DNA from: Hallella seregens ATCC 51272
Lineage (GTDB): Bacteria > Bacteroidota > Bacteroidia > Bacteroidales > Bacteroidaceae
NCBI RefSeq assembly: GCF_000518545.1
Contig: NZ_JADU01000009.1
Location: 1 to 64,000, forward strand
Length of the DNA: 64,000 nucleotides
Direction: 5' to 3'
A program made the translations under genes and the position numbers. Positions 33,630 to 42,491 of this stretch are shown here, piece by piece. The notes beneath the pieces were generated by a model that saw only the letters and a program-made list of their open reading frames with translations, was not told where the DNA came from and made no database searches. Within the stretch, counting starts at the first letter, position 1. The number at the start of each line of letters is the position of its first letter.

Positions 33630-36600
33630 CTAATACTCGCCCCAAGCCTTGATGTCGATGTCAGCAGGGCCAAGCGTACAGAACGCCGTGATGAAAGCAC
33701 TGGCCAGCCGCGTGTTGGTGATGAGCGGCACGTTGAGGTCTATGGCTGCGCGCCGAATCTTGTAGCCGTTGGTGAGTTCGTGAGTGGTGAGGTCCTTGGG
33801 AATGTTCACCACCATATCGATCTTCTTCTCGTGCAGCAGCGTGAGGGCCTGCGGCTCCTTGCCCTGGTCGGAGGGCCAGTACACCAGCGTGTTGTCAATG
33901 CCGTTGTCTTTCAAGTATTTCGACGTGCCGCCCGTGGCATAAAGCTCGTAGCCGTGGTCGATAAGCATCTTCGCTGCGTCGAGCATCTCGGCCTTTTGCT
34001 TGGCTCCACCCGTGGAGAGCAGCACCGAGTGGCGCGGAATGCGGTGGCCCACGGAGAGCATGCTCTTGAGCAGAGCCTGGTTGGTGTCGTCGCCCAGGCA
34101 GCCCACCTCGCCCGTGGAACTCATGTCGACACCCAGCACGGGGTCGGCCTTCTGCAGACGGTTGAAGGAGAACTGGCTGGCCTTGATACCCACATACTCC
34201 AGGTCGAAGAGGTTCTTCGAGGGCCTCTCCACGGGCACGCCGAGCATCACTTTGGTGGCCAAGTCGATGAGATTGAGCTTGAGCACCTTGCTCACGAAGG
34301 GGAACGAACGGCTGGCACGCAGGTTGCACTCGATGACGAGGATGTCGTTCTCGCGGGCCATGTACTGTATGTTGAACGGGCCGGAGATGTGGAGTTCGCG
34401 GGCAATCTGGCGGCTCACGCGCTTGATGCGGCGCACGGTCTCCACGTAGAGCTTCTGCGGCGGGAACTCAATGGTGGCGTCGCCGGAGTGCACACCGGCA
34501 AACTCGATGTGCTCGGAGATGGCGTAGGCCAGTATCTCGCCGTCGCGTGCCACGGCATCCATCTCGATTTCCTTGGCGTGCTCGATGAACTTCGACACCA
34601 CCACGGGGTGGTCTTCACTCACGTTGGCGGCCAGTCGCAGGAAGCGTTCGAGCTCCTCGCGGTTGGAACACACGTTCATGGCCGCGCCCGAAAGCACGTA
34701 GCTGGGGCGCACGAGCACGGGGAAGCCCACGCGCTCGACGAAGCGGTCGATGTCATCCATCGAGGTAAGCGCGCTCCATTCTGGCTGGTTGATGTTGTTG
34801 CGGGTGAGCATCGACGAGAACTTGGCGCGGTCTTCGGCGTTGTCGATGTCGCGGGCCGACGTGCCGAGGATGGGCACGTGCTGCTCGTCGAGGTGCATGG
34901 CAAGGTTGTTGGGTATCTGGCCGCCGGTGGAAACAATGACGCCGTGCGGGTTCTCAAGCTCGATAATGTCCATCACGCGCTCAAAGGTGAGCTCGTCGAA
35001 GTAGAGCCGGTCGCACATGTCGTAGTCGGTCGACACGGTTTCAGGGTTGTAGTTAATCATGATGCTGCGGTAGCCCTGCCGGCGAATCGTCTGCAGAGCC
35101 TGCACGCCACACCAGTCGAATTCCACGGAGCTGCCGATGCGGTAAGCCCCCGAACCGAGCACCACCACCGAGTGGCGGTCGGACGGGAAAGCCACGTCGC
35201 TGGCCACTCCGGCGTAGGTCACGTAGAGGTAATTGGTCTGGGCGGGGTACTCGGCGGCCAGCGTGTCGATCTGTTTCACCACGGGAACGATGCCGTAGCC
35301 CTTGCGCAGACGGCGGATGAGGAGCATGGCCTTGTGCATGTTGCCCAGCTCGCGCTCCAGCCCCACGGCGCGGGCCACCTGGAAATCGGTGAAGCCGTAG
35401 ACTTTGGCCTCGCGCAGCAGCGTGCGGTCGAGGGTGTTCACGTTGCAGCGTTTCAGCCGCTCATCGATGTCGATGATGTGTTTCAGCTTGTGGAGGAACC
35501 AGCGGTCTATCTTCGTCAGTTCGTGTATCTGGTCGATGGTATAGCCGCGGTGCATGGCCTTGGAAATGACAAACACGCGCTTGTCGGTGGGTTCTTGCAG
35601 GGCCTCGTCCAGGTTGGGAATCTCCAATTCCTTGTTCTCCACGAAGCCGTGCATGCCCTGCCCTATCATGCGCAGGCCTTTCTGGATGGCCTCTTCAAAG
35701 TTGCGGCCGATGGCCATTACCTCGCCCACGCTCTTCATGCTCGACCCCAACTCGCGGTCTACGCCGTGGAATTTGGAGAGGTCCCAGCGCGGAATCTTGC
35801 ACACCACATAGTCCAGCGCGGGCTCGAAAAAGGCGCTTGTGGTCTTGGTCACCGAGTTCTTCAGCTCGAACAGGCCGTAGCCCATGCCCAGCTTGGCGGC
35901 CACAAAGGCCAGCGGGTAGCCCGTGGCCTTGGAGGCAAGTGCCGACGAACGGCTTAGGCGAGCGTTCACTTCGATGACGCGGTAGTCCTCGCTGGCGGGG
36001 TCGAAAGCGTACTGCACGTTGCACTCGCCCACGATGCCGATGTGCCTTACTATCTTGATGCTCAGCGCGCGCAGCTTGTGATACTCGGCGTTGGTGAGGG
36101 TCTGCGAGGGCGCAATGACAATGGACTCGCCGGTGTGGATGCCCAGCGGGTCGAAGTTCTCCATGTTGCACACGGTGATACAGTTGTCGTAACAGTCGCG
36201 CACCACCTCGTATTCTATCTCCTTCCATCCCTTGAGACTTTTCTCCACCAGCACCTGGGGCGAGAATGAGAACGCCTTTTCGCAGAGCGTGCGCAGCTCG
36301 TCGTCGTTGTTGGCAAAGCCCGAACCGAGGCCGCCGAGGGCGTAGGCCGCCCGCACGATGACCGGATAGCCCAGATGGTTGGCGGCCTGCAGCGACTGTT
36401 CCATCGTCTCACAGGCCTCGCTCTTGATGGTCTTCACGTCGATTTCGTCGAGCTTGCGCACGAAGAGTTCGCGGTCTTCGGTGTCCATGATGGCCTGCAC
36501 GGGGGTGCCGAGCACCTTGACCCCGTACTTCTCCAGCACGCCGCTCTCGTAGAGCTCCACGCCGCAGTTCAGGGCGGTCTGGCCTCCAAAGCTCAGCAGG

Positions 36601-36854
36601 ATGCCGTCGGGGCGCTCCTTTTCGATGACGCGCTCCACGAAATAGGGCTGCACCGGGAGGAAGTATATCTGGTCGGCCACACCCTCCGACGTCTGCACGG
36701 TGGCGATGTTGGGGTTGATAAGCACCGTCCTGACCCCCTCTTCGCGCAGGGCTTTCAGGGCCTGCGAACCCGAATAGTCGAACTCTCCGGCCTCGCCTAT
36801 CTTCAAAGCGCCGGAGCCCAACAGCAAAACCTTCTTGATATTTGTATCTTTCAT
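33630..36854 (-). CDS. carB: Carbamoyl-phosphate synthase large subunit
   Basis: 1074 residues, full length, with the duplicated ATP-grasp halves: KKVLLLGSGALKIGEAGEFDYSG in the first and HSVVVLGSGAYRIGSSVEFDWCG in the second, both followed by the allosteric MGS-like domain (VGHRIPRHSVLLSTGG ... YATGGTSKYL) at the C-terminus. It makes carbamoyl phosphate for pyrimidines and arginine from bicarbonate, ATP and glutamine-derived ammonia. Last gene of the purF-like/carA/carB transcript, 35 bases after carA. Confidence 0.97.
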   Translation of the reverse strand: MKDTNIKKVLLLGSGALKIGEAGEFDYSGSQALKALREEGVRTVLINPNIATVQTSEGVADQIYFLPVQPYFVERVIEKERPDGILLSFGGQTALNCGVELYESGVLEKYGVKVLGTPVQAIMDTEDRELFVRKLDEIDVKTIKSEACETMEQSLQAANHLGYPVIVRAAYALGGLGSGFANNDDELRTLCEKAFSFSPQVLVEKSLKGWKEIEYEVVRDCYDNCITVCNMENFDPLGIHTGESIVIAPSQTLTNAEYHKLRALSIKIVRHIGIVGECNVQYAFDPASEDYRVIEVNARLSRSSALASKATGYPLAFVAAKLGMGYGLFELKNSVTKTTSAFFEPALDYVVCKIPRWDLSKFHGVDRELGSSMKSVGEVMAIGRNFEEAIQKGLRMIGQGMHGFVENKELEIPNLDEALQEPTDKRVFVISKAMHRGYTIDQIHELTKIDRWFLHKLKHIIDIDERLKRCNVNTLDRTLLREAKVYGFTDFQVARAVGLERELGNMHKAMLLIRRLRKGYGIVPVVKQIDTLAAEYPAQTNYLYVTYAGVASDVAFPSDRHSVVVLGSGAYRIGSSVEFDWCGVQALQTIRRQGYRSIMINYNPETVSTDYDMCDRLYFDELTFERVMDIIELENPHGVIVSTGGQIPNNLAMHLDEQHVPILGTSARDIDNAEDRAKFSSMLTRNNINQPEWSALTSMDDIDRFVERVGFPVLVRPSYVLSGAAMNVCSNREELERFLRLAANVSEDHPVVVSKFIEHAKEIEMDAVARDGEILAYAISEHIEFAGVHSGDATIEFPPQKLYVETVRRIKRVSRQIARELHISGPFNIQYMARENDILVIECNLRASRSFPFVSKVLKLNLIDLATKVMLGVPVERPSKNLFDLEYVGIKASQFSFNRLQKADPVLGVDMSSTGEVGCLGDDTNQALLKSMLSVGHRIPRHSVLLSTGGAKQKAEMLDAAKMLIDHGYELYATGGTSKYLKDNGIDNTLVYWPSDQGKEPQALTLLHEKKIDMVVNIPKDLTTHELTNGYKIRRAAIDLNVPLITNTRLASAFITAFCTLGPADIDIKAWGEY

Positions 36855-36889
36855 GACCTTTCTTATTGACCTTAATGAATGAGCTTACC

Positions 36890-37966
36890 TTACTTTAGCG
36901 TTTCGACGAACCTATCGAACATGAACATTGTGTCCACCGGACCCGAGCAAGCCTCGGGGTGAAACTGGCTGGTGAACCAGGGATTGGTCTTGTGGCGTAT
37001 GCCCTCGTTGGAGCCGTCGTTCATGTTAACGAAGAGTTCCTCCCAGTCCTGGCCCAGCGTGTGGGCGTCCACCGCATAGCCGTGGTTCTGCGAAGTGATG
37101 TAGCATTTCTCGCTGCCCACGAGGCGCACGGGCTGATTGTGCGAGCGGTGCCCGTACTTCAGCTTGTAGATTGAAGCCCCGGCGGCCTTGCCCAGCAACT
37201 GGTTGCCCATGCAGATGCCGCAGATGGGCTTGCGGCTCTGGCTCATTTGCTTGCGGATGATGTCCACCGCGTCCTGACAAGTGTCGGGATCACCGGGCCC
37301 GTTGGCCAGGAAGAGGCCGTCGAAATCCATGTCCGTGTAGTCGTAGTTCCAGGGCACGCGCACCACCTCCACGCCGCGCTCGATGAGGCAACGTATGATG
37401 TTGGCCTTCACTCCACAGTCGACAAGCACCACCCGTTTGCCGGCCCCCTCGTTGTAACGAACCACTTCTTTGCACGACACTTGGTCGACAAAGTTGACGC
37501 CTTCGTAGTTGGCCGAGGGTATGTTGTCGGGGTCGTCGTCGAAGATAATCTTGCCCATCATCACGCCGTGCTCGCGCAACACCTTGGTGAGCTGGCGGGT
37601 GTCGATACCCGTGATGCCGGGCACGTGCTCGCGCTTGAGCCAGTCGGCCAGGCTCTCGACGGCGTTCCAATGGCTGAACTGCTCGCTGTAGTCGGCCACG
37701 ATGATGGCCGAAGCGTAGATCTTGTCGCTCTCCATGAAGGTGGGGAGACCGTTGGGCTCCACCGAGAAAGGCGGCACACCATAGTTACCCACCAAGGGAT
37801 AGGTGAGCGTCATCAGCTGCCCCGCATACGAAGGATCGGTAAGAGACTCGGGGTAGCCCGTCATGGCCGTGTTGAAAACCACCTCTCCGGCCACGGGTGC
37901 ATCGTAGCCAAAGGACTGCCCATGAAACTTAGTCCCGTCGGATAAAACCAAGGTTACATTCTTCAT
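36890..37966 (-). CDS. carA: Carbamoyl-phosphate synthase small (glutaminase) subunit
   Basis: 358 residues. N-terminal CPSase domain (LVLSDGTKFHGQSFGYDAPVAGEVVFNTAMTGYPE), then a class I amidotransferase with nucleophile C252 in PICGICMGNQLLG and the His/Glu pair in SQFHPEACSGP. It supplies ammonia to CarB. It lies 35 bases before carB and 30 after the purF-like gene. Confidence 0.97.
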   Translation of the reverse strand: MKNVTLVLSDGTKFHGQSFGYDAPVAGEVVFNTAMTGYPESLTDPSYAGQLMTLTYPLVGNYGVPPFSVEPNGLPTFMESDKIYASAIIVADYSEQFSHWNAVESLADWLKREHVPGITGIDTRQLTKVLREHGVMMGKIIFDDDPDNIPSANYEGVNFVDQVSCKEVVRYNEGAGKRVVLVDCGVKANIIRCLIERGVEVVRVPWNYDYTDMDFDGLFLANGPGDPDTCQDAVDIIRKQMSQSRKPICGICMGNQLLGKAAGASIYKLKYGHRSHNQPVRLVGSEKCYITSQNHGYAVDAHTLGQDWEELFVNMNDGSNEGIRHKTNPWFTSQFHPEACSGPVDTMFMFDRFVETLK

Positions 37967-37996
37967 TTGTATAGCTTGTTTTAAGATTCTGTTCGT

Positions 37997-39892
37997 TTAT
38001 TGGTCGCCATCATGCCGGAAAACGGTCTCCACATAGTTCACAAAGGCCTGGTTGCACAGCTTGGTGCCGCCGGGTGTGGGGTAATGACCGGTGAAGTACC
38101 ACGTGCCGCGGTGGTCGGGAATGGCGCTGCGCAGGCCCTCAATGCTCTGGAACACCAGTTCAATGGGCGTGGCCATGCCTGCCGGGCGCAGCATTTCGAC
38201 AATCTTTCGGTTGATTTCTTCCACGGTGAAAGGCTCGTAGAGCTCGCGCACGCAGTTGTCCATCTCGGTCTTGGGCTTCTTCAATTCGACCTTGCAGTCG
38301 GCGTAAACCTTCTGGATGCGGTCGGCCATGCCGCGCTCCTTGAGCAGTTCGATGGTGGCGCGGAACACGCAGAACTCCTCCAGTCGCGGCATGTCGATGC
38401 CGTAGTAGTCGGGATAACGGATTTGCGGTGCCGAGCTCACGATGACGATTTTCTTGGGATGCAGCCGGTCGAGAATGTGCAGAATGCTCTCCTTGAGCGT
38501 GGTGCCGCGCACGATGCTGTCGTCGATGATGACCAAATTATCCTCGGGATTGACGCTGCCATAGGTAATATCATACACGTGCGAGGCCAGGTCGTTGCGC
38601 GCATTGCCCTCGGTGATGAACGTGCGCAGCTTTATATCTTTCCAGGCCACCTTTTCAGAGCGCACGTATTCGTGGAGAATCTCTTCCAGTTCGGCCCGCG
38701 TGGGGATGTGTCCGAGCGACTCGATGCGCTGGATTTTCTGCTCGTTCACATAGCGTTTGAAGCCGTCGAGCAGTCCGTAAAAGGCCACCTCGGCTGTGTT
38801 TGGAATAAAGGAGAAGACGGTATGACGGGTGTCATGGCCCACGGCCCGGAGCACTTGGGGGGTGAGTTGCTCGCCTAATTTCTTGCGTTCCTGATAGATG
38901 TCGCGATCGGATCCGCGGGAGAAATAGATGCGTTCGAACGAGCAAGCCGCGTCGGCGCCGGGCTCCAAGATGGGCTTGATGAGGGCTTCACCGCTGCTGC
39001 GCACGATAAGCGCCGAGCCGGCGGGCAGCTCTTTCACGTCGTCGTACTCCAGATCGAAAGTGGTTTGCAGCACCGGACGCTCGGAGGCCAGCACCACCAC
39101 CTCGTCGTTCCGATAGTAGAACCCAGGGCGGATGCCGTGGGGGTCACGCATGGCAAACATCTCGCCGCTGCCCGTGATGCCGCACACCACGTAGCCGCCG
39201 TCGAAGCCTGTCATCGTGGTCTTGAGCACATTCTCCACCTGCACGTGGCTGTCGATGTAGTCGGTGATGGCTCCGTCTTCGAGTCCGAGCCGCTGGGCCT
39301 CGACAAAATTGCGCTCCACCTCACGGTCGAGACGGTGCCCCATGAGCTCGAGCATGATGTAACTGTCGCTGTAGACACGGGGACACTGGCCCTGATGGAG
39401 CAGCCGCTCGAACACCTCGTCCACGTTGGTCATGTTGTAATTGCCGCACAGGCAGAGGTTCTTGGCCCGCCAATTGTTGCGCCGCAAAAAGGGATGCACG
39501 TACTTCAGACCGCTCTTTCCCGTGGTGGAATAGCGCAGATGGCCCATGTAAAGCTCGCCGGCAAAGGGCAGTTCAGCATAGTCGTTGGGATCAAGTTCGC
39601 CGTTCTCGGCCAGCACCTGACGTATCTGCCGATGGGCCGAACCGAAGATTTTCGTGATGGCATTGGAGCCTTCGGCGCGCTCGCGGAACATATATTCGTT
39701 GCCGGGCTGGGTGTGCAGCTTCACCGAAGCAATGCCGGCGCCCTCTTGTCCACGGTTGTGCTCTTTCTCCATCATCAGGTAGAGCTTGTTCAAGCCGTAC
39801 TTCCACGTGCCGTATTTCTGCTGGTAATAGCTCAGGGGCTTGAGCAGACGCACCATGGCCACGCCGCAATCCTCGTGTATTCCCTTTTCCAT
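37997..39892 (-). CDS. Amidophosphoribosyltransferase-like class II glutamine amidotransferase (long form)
   Basis: 631 residues from the ATG at 39892 (MEKGIHEDCGVAM). The Ntn nucleophile would be C9, exposed only if a short propeptide is removed. Glutaminase motifs follow: NRGQEGAGIAS, GHLRYSTTG, CGNYNMTN. The C-terminal phosphoribosyltransferase pattern is VIIDDSIVRGTTLKESI. It is about 150 residues longer than standard PurF and belongs to the second, Bacteroidetes-type PurF-like protein that is commonly encoded with carA and carB. Whether it makes phosphoribosylamine or has another amidotransfer role is open. A distant start at 39931 adds 13 residues, without support. Confidence 0.85.
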   Translation of the reverse strand: MEKGIHEDCGVAMVRLLKPLSYYQQKYGTWKYGLNKLYLMMEKEHNRGQEGAGIASVKLHTQPGNEYMFRERAEGSNAITKIFGSAHRQIRQVLAENGELDPNDYAELPFAGELYMGHLRYSTTGKSGLKYVHPFLRRNNWRAKNLCLCGNYNMTNVDEVFERLLHQGQCPRVYSDSYIMLELMGHRLDREVERNFVEAQRLGLEDGAITDYIDSHVQVENVLKTTMTGFDGGYVVCGITGSGEMFAMRDPHGIRPGFYYRNDEVVVLASERPVLQTTFDLEYDDVKELPAGSALIVRSSGEALIKPILEPGADAACSFERIYFSRGSDRDIYQERKKLGEQLTPQVLRAVGHDTRHTVFSFIPNTAEVAFYGLLDGFKRYVNEQKIQRIESLGHIPTRAELEEILHEYVRSEKVAWKDIKLRTFITEGNARNDLASHVYDITYGSVNPEDNLVIIDDSIVRGTTLKESILHILDRLHPKKIVIVSSAPQIRYPDYYGIDMPRLEEFCVFRATIELLKERGMADRIQKVYADCKVELKKPKTEMDNCVRELYEPFTVEEINRKIVEMLRPAGMATPIELVFQSIEGLRSAIPDHRGTWYFTGHYPTPGGTKLCNQAFVNYVETVFRHDGDQ

Positions 39893-39933
39893 GAAATCTC
39901 TTCTTGTTGTGCTTCTGGACTGTATATTCAAAA

Positions 39934-39988
39934 AAAGATTGAAATATTACCGGCAGCCCGAAGAGCTTCGACTAATATTTCAATCTTT
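39934..39988 (-). terminator. Terminator after the polysaccharide export gene
   Basis: AAAGATTGAAATATTA (39934-39949) pairs perfectly over 16 bp with TAATATTTCAATCTTT (39973-39988); the minus strand continues with six U. The 23-base loop is itself partly self-complementary. It lies 38 bases past the stop of the 40026 gene and also just upstream of the purF-like gene, whose own promoter is not evident. Confidence 0.8.
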
Positions 39989-40025
39989 CTTTTTATCTTG
40001 TTTGTATCACCTCTGGCGCGCTCAC

Positions 40026-40826
40026 TTATTTTCTCAAGATGTTGACAAGCAATGAAGCGACGGATGTCACGATGCCGATGAACGAGAACCAGATGGTGGT
40101 GCTGCTGCCTATCGCGGAGTTCTTGGCCTTGACCGAGTTGGGCTCCACATAGATAATGTCGTTCTGCTGCAAGTAATAATAAGGTGAGTTGAAGAGGTTG
40201 CCATCGTTTAGATTCAGGCGGTGGGCTTTCTTTTCACCGTTTGCATCCTCGCGGATGAGCAGTACATTGCCGCGCTTGCCATAGATGGTCAGGTCGCCGG
40301 AATAGGCCAAAGCCTCGATGATGCTCATCTTCTCGGTGGTGACTGGAACCACTTTCGGCGCTCCCACCTCACCGATGACGGTCACCCGATAGCTCGACAT
40401 GCGCACCGTCACGATGGGGTTTTCCTTGGCGTTCAGGTAGGGGCGCACCTTGCTGAGAATCATGTCTTCGGTCTGTGTCTTCGTGAGCCCGCCCACGTGC
40501 AGCTTGCCCAGCACCGGGAAATTAATGTCTCCATTGTTGTCGACCAGGTAGCCTTGCAGCGAGCCTACGCTCGTGGAGAGCTGGCCGGAAGTGCCCACCG
40601 TGTTACTCACTGTCAGGTTGAAAGGGGCCGATGCCTCGGGATTGGTGGTCAGTACAGTGATGGTAAGCTCGTCCTTCGGCATAATCTTGGCATCGTAGAG
40701 ACCACGGGAAGCGGCCAGGCTGATGGAATCAATGTTCTGGAAATAAGCTACTTTTTTACTCCCCGAACAACTGCCCATGGCCATAATCACTGCCAAGAGG
40801 ACAAAGGGAATCAATAATTTCTTCAT
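40026..40826 (-). CDS. Polysaccharide export lipoprotein (Wza/OPX family)
   Basis: 266 residues. Lipoprotein signal with lipobox MAMGSC (Cys about 20). The Poly_export domain PKDELTITVLT begins near 50, GYLVDNNGDINFPVLGKLHVGGLT is the family signature, followed by an SLBB-like domain (VTVIGEVGAPKVVPVTTEKMSIIEALAYSGDL) and a C-terminal membrane helix (STTIWFSFIGIVTSVASLLVNIL). It should form the outer-membrane pore for capsule or exopolysaccharide. No Wzc kinase, polymerase or glycosyltransferase gene is adjacent, so it works with a locus elsewhere. Confidence 0.88.
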   Translation of the reverse strand: MKKLLIPFVLLAVIMAMGSCSGSKKVAYFQNIDSISLAASRGLYDAKIMPKDELTITVLTTNPEASAPFNLTVSNTVGTSGQLSTSVGSLQGYLVDNNGDINFPVLGKLHVGGLTKTQTEDMILSKVRPYLNAKENPIVTVRMSSYRVTVIGEVGAPKVVPVTTEKMSIIEALAYSGDLTIYGKRGNVLLIREDANGEKKAHRLNLNDGNLFNSPYYYLQQNDIIYVEPNSVKAKNSAIGSSTTIWFSFIGIVTSVASLLVNILRK

Positions 40827-40857
40827 GCGTAAGCGACTGTTATAACTTAAATTTCTG

Positions 40858-40890
40858 CAAAATTAATACTTATTTTCGGAAGCAACAAAT
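40858..40890 (-). promoter_or_regulatory. Promoter of the polysaccharide export gene
   Basis: On the minus strand TTTG (40887-40890), 21 bases, TAATTTTG (40858-40865), 31 bases before the ATG. Confidence 0.65.
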
Positions 40891-40983
40891 AAATGAAACG
40901 AAAAGTGCTACCCACTTTTATAAAAGGAACGCGTGCGGGGATAGGCCGGCCCGTGCCGGCACTCCCCGCACGCGGAGGGTGGA

Positions 40984-42384
40984 TTAGTAGAACTTGAAGT
41001 AGCGGCGGGCGTTGTTGTAGGAGATGTCCTCCACCATGCGGGCCAGGGTTTCACGGTCGTCGGGCAGCAGTCCGTTCTCCACATCGTTGCCCAGCAGGTT
41101 GCAGAGCAGCCGCCGGAAATACTCATGACGCGGATAGCTCAGGAACGAACGGCTGTCGGTGAGCATGCCCACGAAACGCGAGAGCAAGCCGAGCACCGAG
41201 AGGGCGTTGAGCTGACGGGTCATGCCGTCCAGCTGGTCGTTGAACCACCAGCCGGAGCCGAACTGAATCTTGCCGGGCTCCGATCCGTCCTGGAAGTTGC
41301 CGAGCATGGTGGCTATCACCTCGTTGGCACAGGGATTGAGCGTATATAATATGGTACGCGTGAGCTTCTTCTCCATGTTCAGCTCGTTCAGGAAGTGGCT
41401 CATGGCGCGTGCCGTGCTGAACTCGCCGATGGAATCGAAGCCCGTGTCGGGGCCGAGCTGGTTGTACATCAGCGTATTATTGTCGCGGATGGCTCCGTAA
41501 TGGTACTGCTGTGTCCAGCCGGCGGCATGGTCCATCTCGGCACTGTCTTTCAGGAAAGCGTGCTTGTACTGCCGCACTTCCTCGGCCGACAGCTGCAGTC
41601 CGCGCAGGGCTTTGGAGAAGATGGTCTCGATTTGCGAGTCGGTGTAAGTGTCGTCGTAGAACTCCTCCACGCCGTGGTCGGACAGGCGGCAGCCGTTCTC
41701 GGCAAAGAAGTCGTGGCGTTTTTGGAGCGCGTCCACCATGTGCTTGTAGCTGTCCACCTCTACCCCACTCACCTCGGAGAGCTGCTTCACGTAGTCGGCA
41801 AAATCAGGCTTTTCGATGTTCATGGCCTTGTCGGGGCGCCACGCGGGAATCATCTTGATCTCGAATCCGCTCTCCCGCGTGGCCTTGTGCCAGCGCAGGT
41901 CGTCCACGGGATCGTCGGTGGTGCACACGCATTCCACGTGGTAACGGCGCATCAGCCCACGGGCCGAATACTCGGGCTGCGTAAGTTTCTCGTTGCACTC
42001 GTCGTAGATTTCGCGCGCCGTTGCAAGCGAGAGCTGGCGGGTGATGCCGAAGGCCGTCTTCAGTTCCAGGTGTGTCCAGTGGTAGAGCGGGTTGCGAAAC
42101 GTGTAGGGCACGGTCTCGGCCCACTTCTCAAACTTCTCCCAATCGGTGGCGTCGCCGGTGCAAAAGCGCTCGTCCACGCCGTTGGTGCGCATGGCCCGCC
42201 ACTTGTAATGGTCGCCGCCAAGCCACAATTCGGTGATGCTTCTGAATTGATGGTCCTCGGCCACCATCTGCGGCACGAGATGACAATGGTAATCAATGAT
42301 AGGCATCCGGGCCGCATGCTTGTGATAAAGGTCCTGCGCCGTAGCTGTGTCGAGCAGGAAGTTCTCATCCATAAACTGTTTCAT
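40984..42384 (-). CDS. uxaC: Glucuronate isomerase
   Basis: 466 residues from the ATG at 42384 (MKQFMDENFLL), the usual UxaC length. Motifs: MPIIDYHCHLVPQMV with metal-binding His pair, CVCTTDDPVDDLRWH, GWTQQYHYGAIRDNN and the C-terminal LTDSRSFLSYPRHEYFRRLLCNLLG. It converts glucuronate to fructuronate and galacturonate to tagaturonate, the first step in hexuronate use. No other uronate genes are in the window. The upstream start at 42426 would lie inside the promoter. Confidence 0.95.
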   Translation of the reverse strand: MKQFMDENFLLDTATAQDLYHKHAARMPIIDYHCHLVPQMVAEDHQFRSITELWLGGDHYKWRAMRTNGVDERFCTGDATDWEKFEKWAETVPYTFRNPLYHWTHLELKTAFGITRQLSLATAREIYDECNEKLTQPEYSARGLMRRYHVECVCTTDDPVDDLRWHKATRESGFEIKMIPAWRPDKAMNIEKPDFADYVKQLSEVSGVEVDSYKHMVDALQKRHDFFAENGCRLSDHGVEEFYDDTYTDSQIETIFSKALRGLQLSAEEVRQYKHAFLKDSAEMDHAAGWTQQYHYGAIRDNNTLMYNQLGPDTGFDSIGEFSTARAMSHFLNELNMEKKLTRTILYTLNPCANEVIATMLGNFQDGSEPGKIQFGSGWWFNDQLDGMTRQLNALSVLGLLSRFVGMLTDSRSFLSYPRHEYFRRLLCNLLGNDVENGLLPDDRETLARMVEDISYNNARRYFKFY

Positions 42385-42423
42385 CTTCTGCGTTTGTTTT
42401 AATATTGAAGTGTGTTGTTTCTG

Positions 42424-42472
42424 CAAAAATAAGACAAAATATTTGAATTCTCAAGGTTTTTAACTATATTTG
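42424..42472. promoter_or_regulatory. Interleaved divergent promoters of uxaC (minus) and ansA (plus)
   Basis: uxaC: TTG complement of 42452-42454, 20 bases, TATTTTTG complement of 42424-42431. ansA: TTTG at 42442-42445, 19 bases, TATATTTG at 42465-42472. Each promoter's upstream element lies inside the spacer of the other, so the two cannot bind polymerase independently. Confidence 0.65.
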
Positions 42473-42491
42473 CACAAAATATCGAGTACCA

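Noticed and set aside
33546-35957. An 803-codon open frame opposite carB
   Set aside because: Antisense shadow: His/Val/Gly/Leu-rich translation typical of the complement of GC-rich coding DNA; carB is full length and certain. The same applies to long frames opposite the surface protein, guaA, purF-like, nadE and DPP III genes.
39893-40025. Riboswitch before the purF-like gene
   Set aside because: The structure is a single hairpin with U run that fits a terminator of the gene before it; no conserved purine-aptamer elements are visible.
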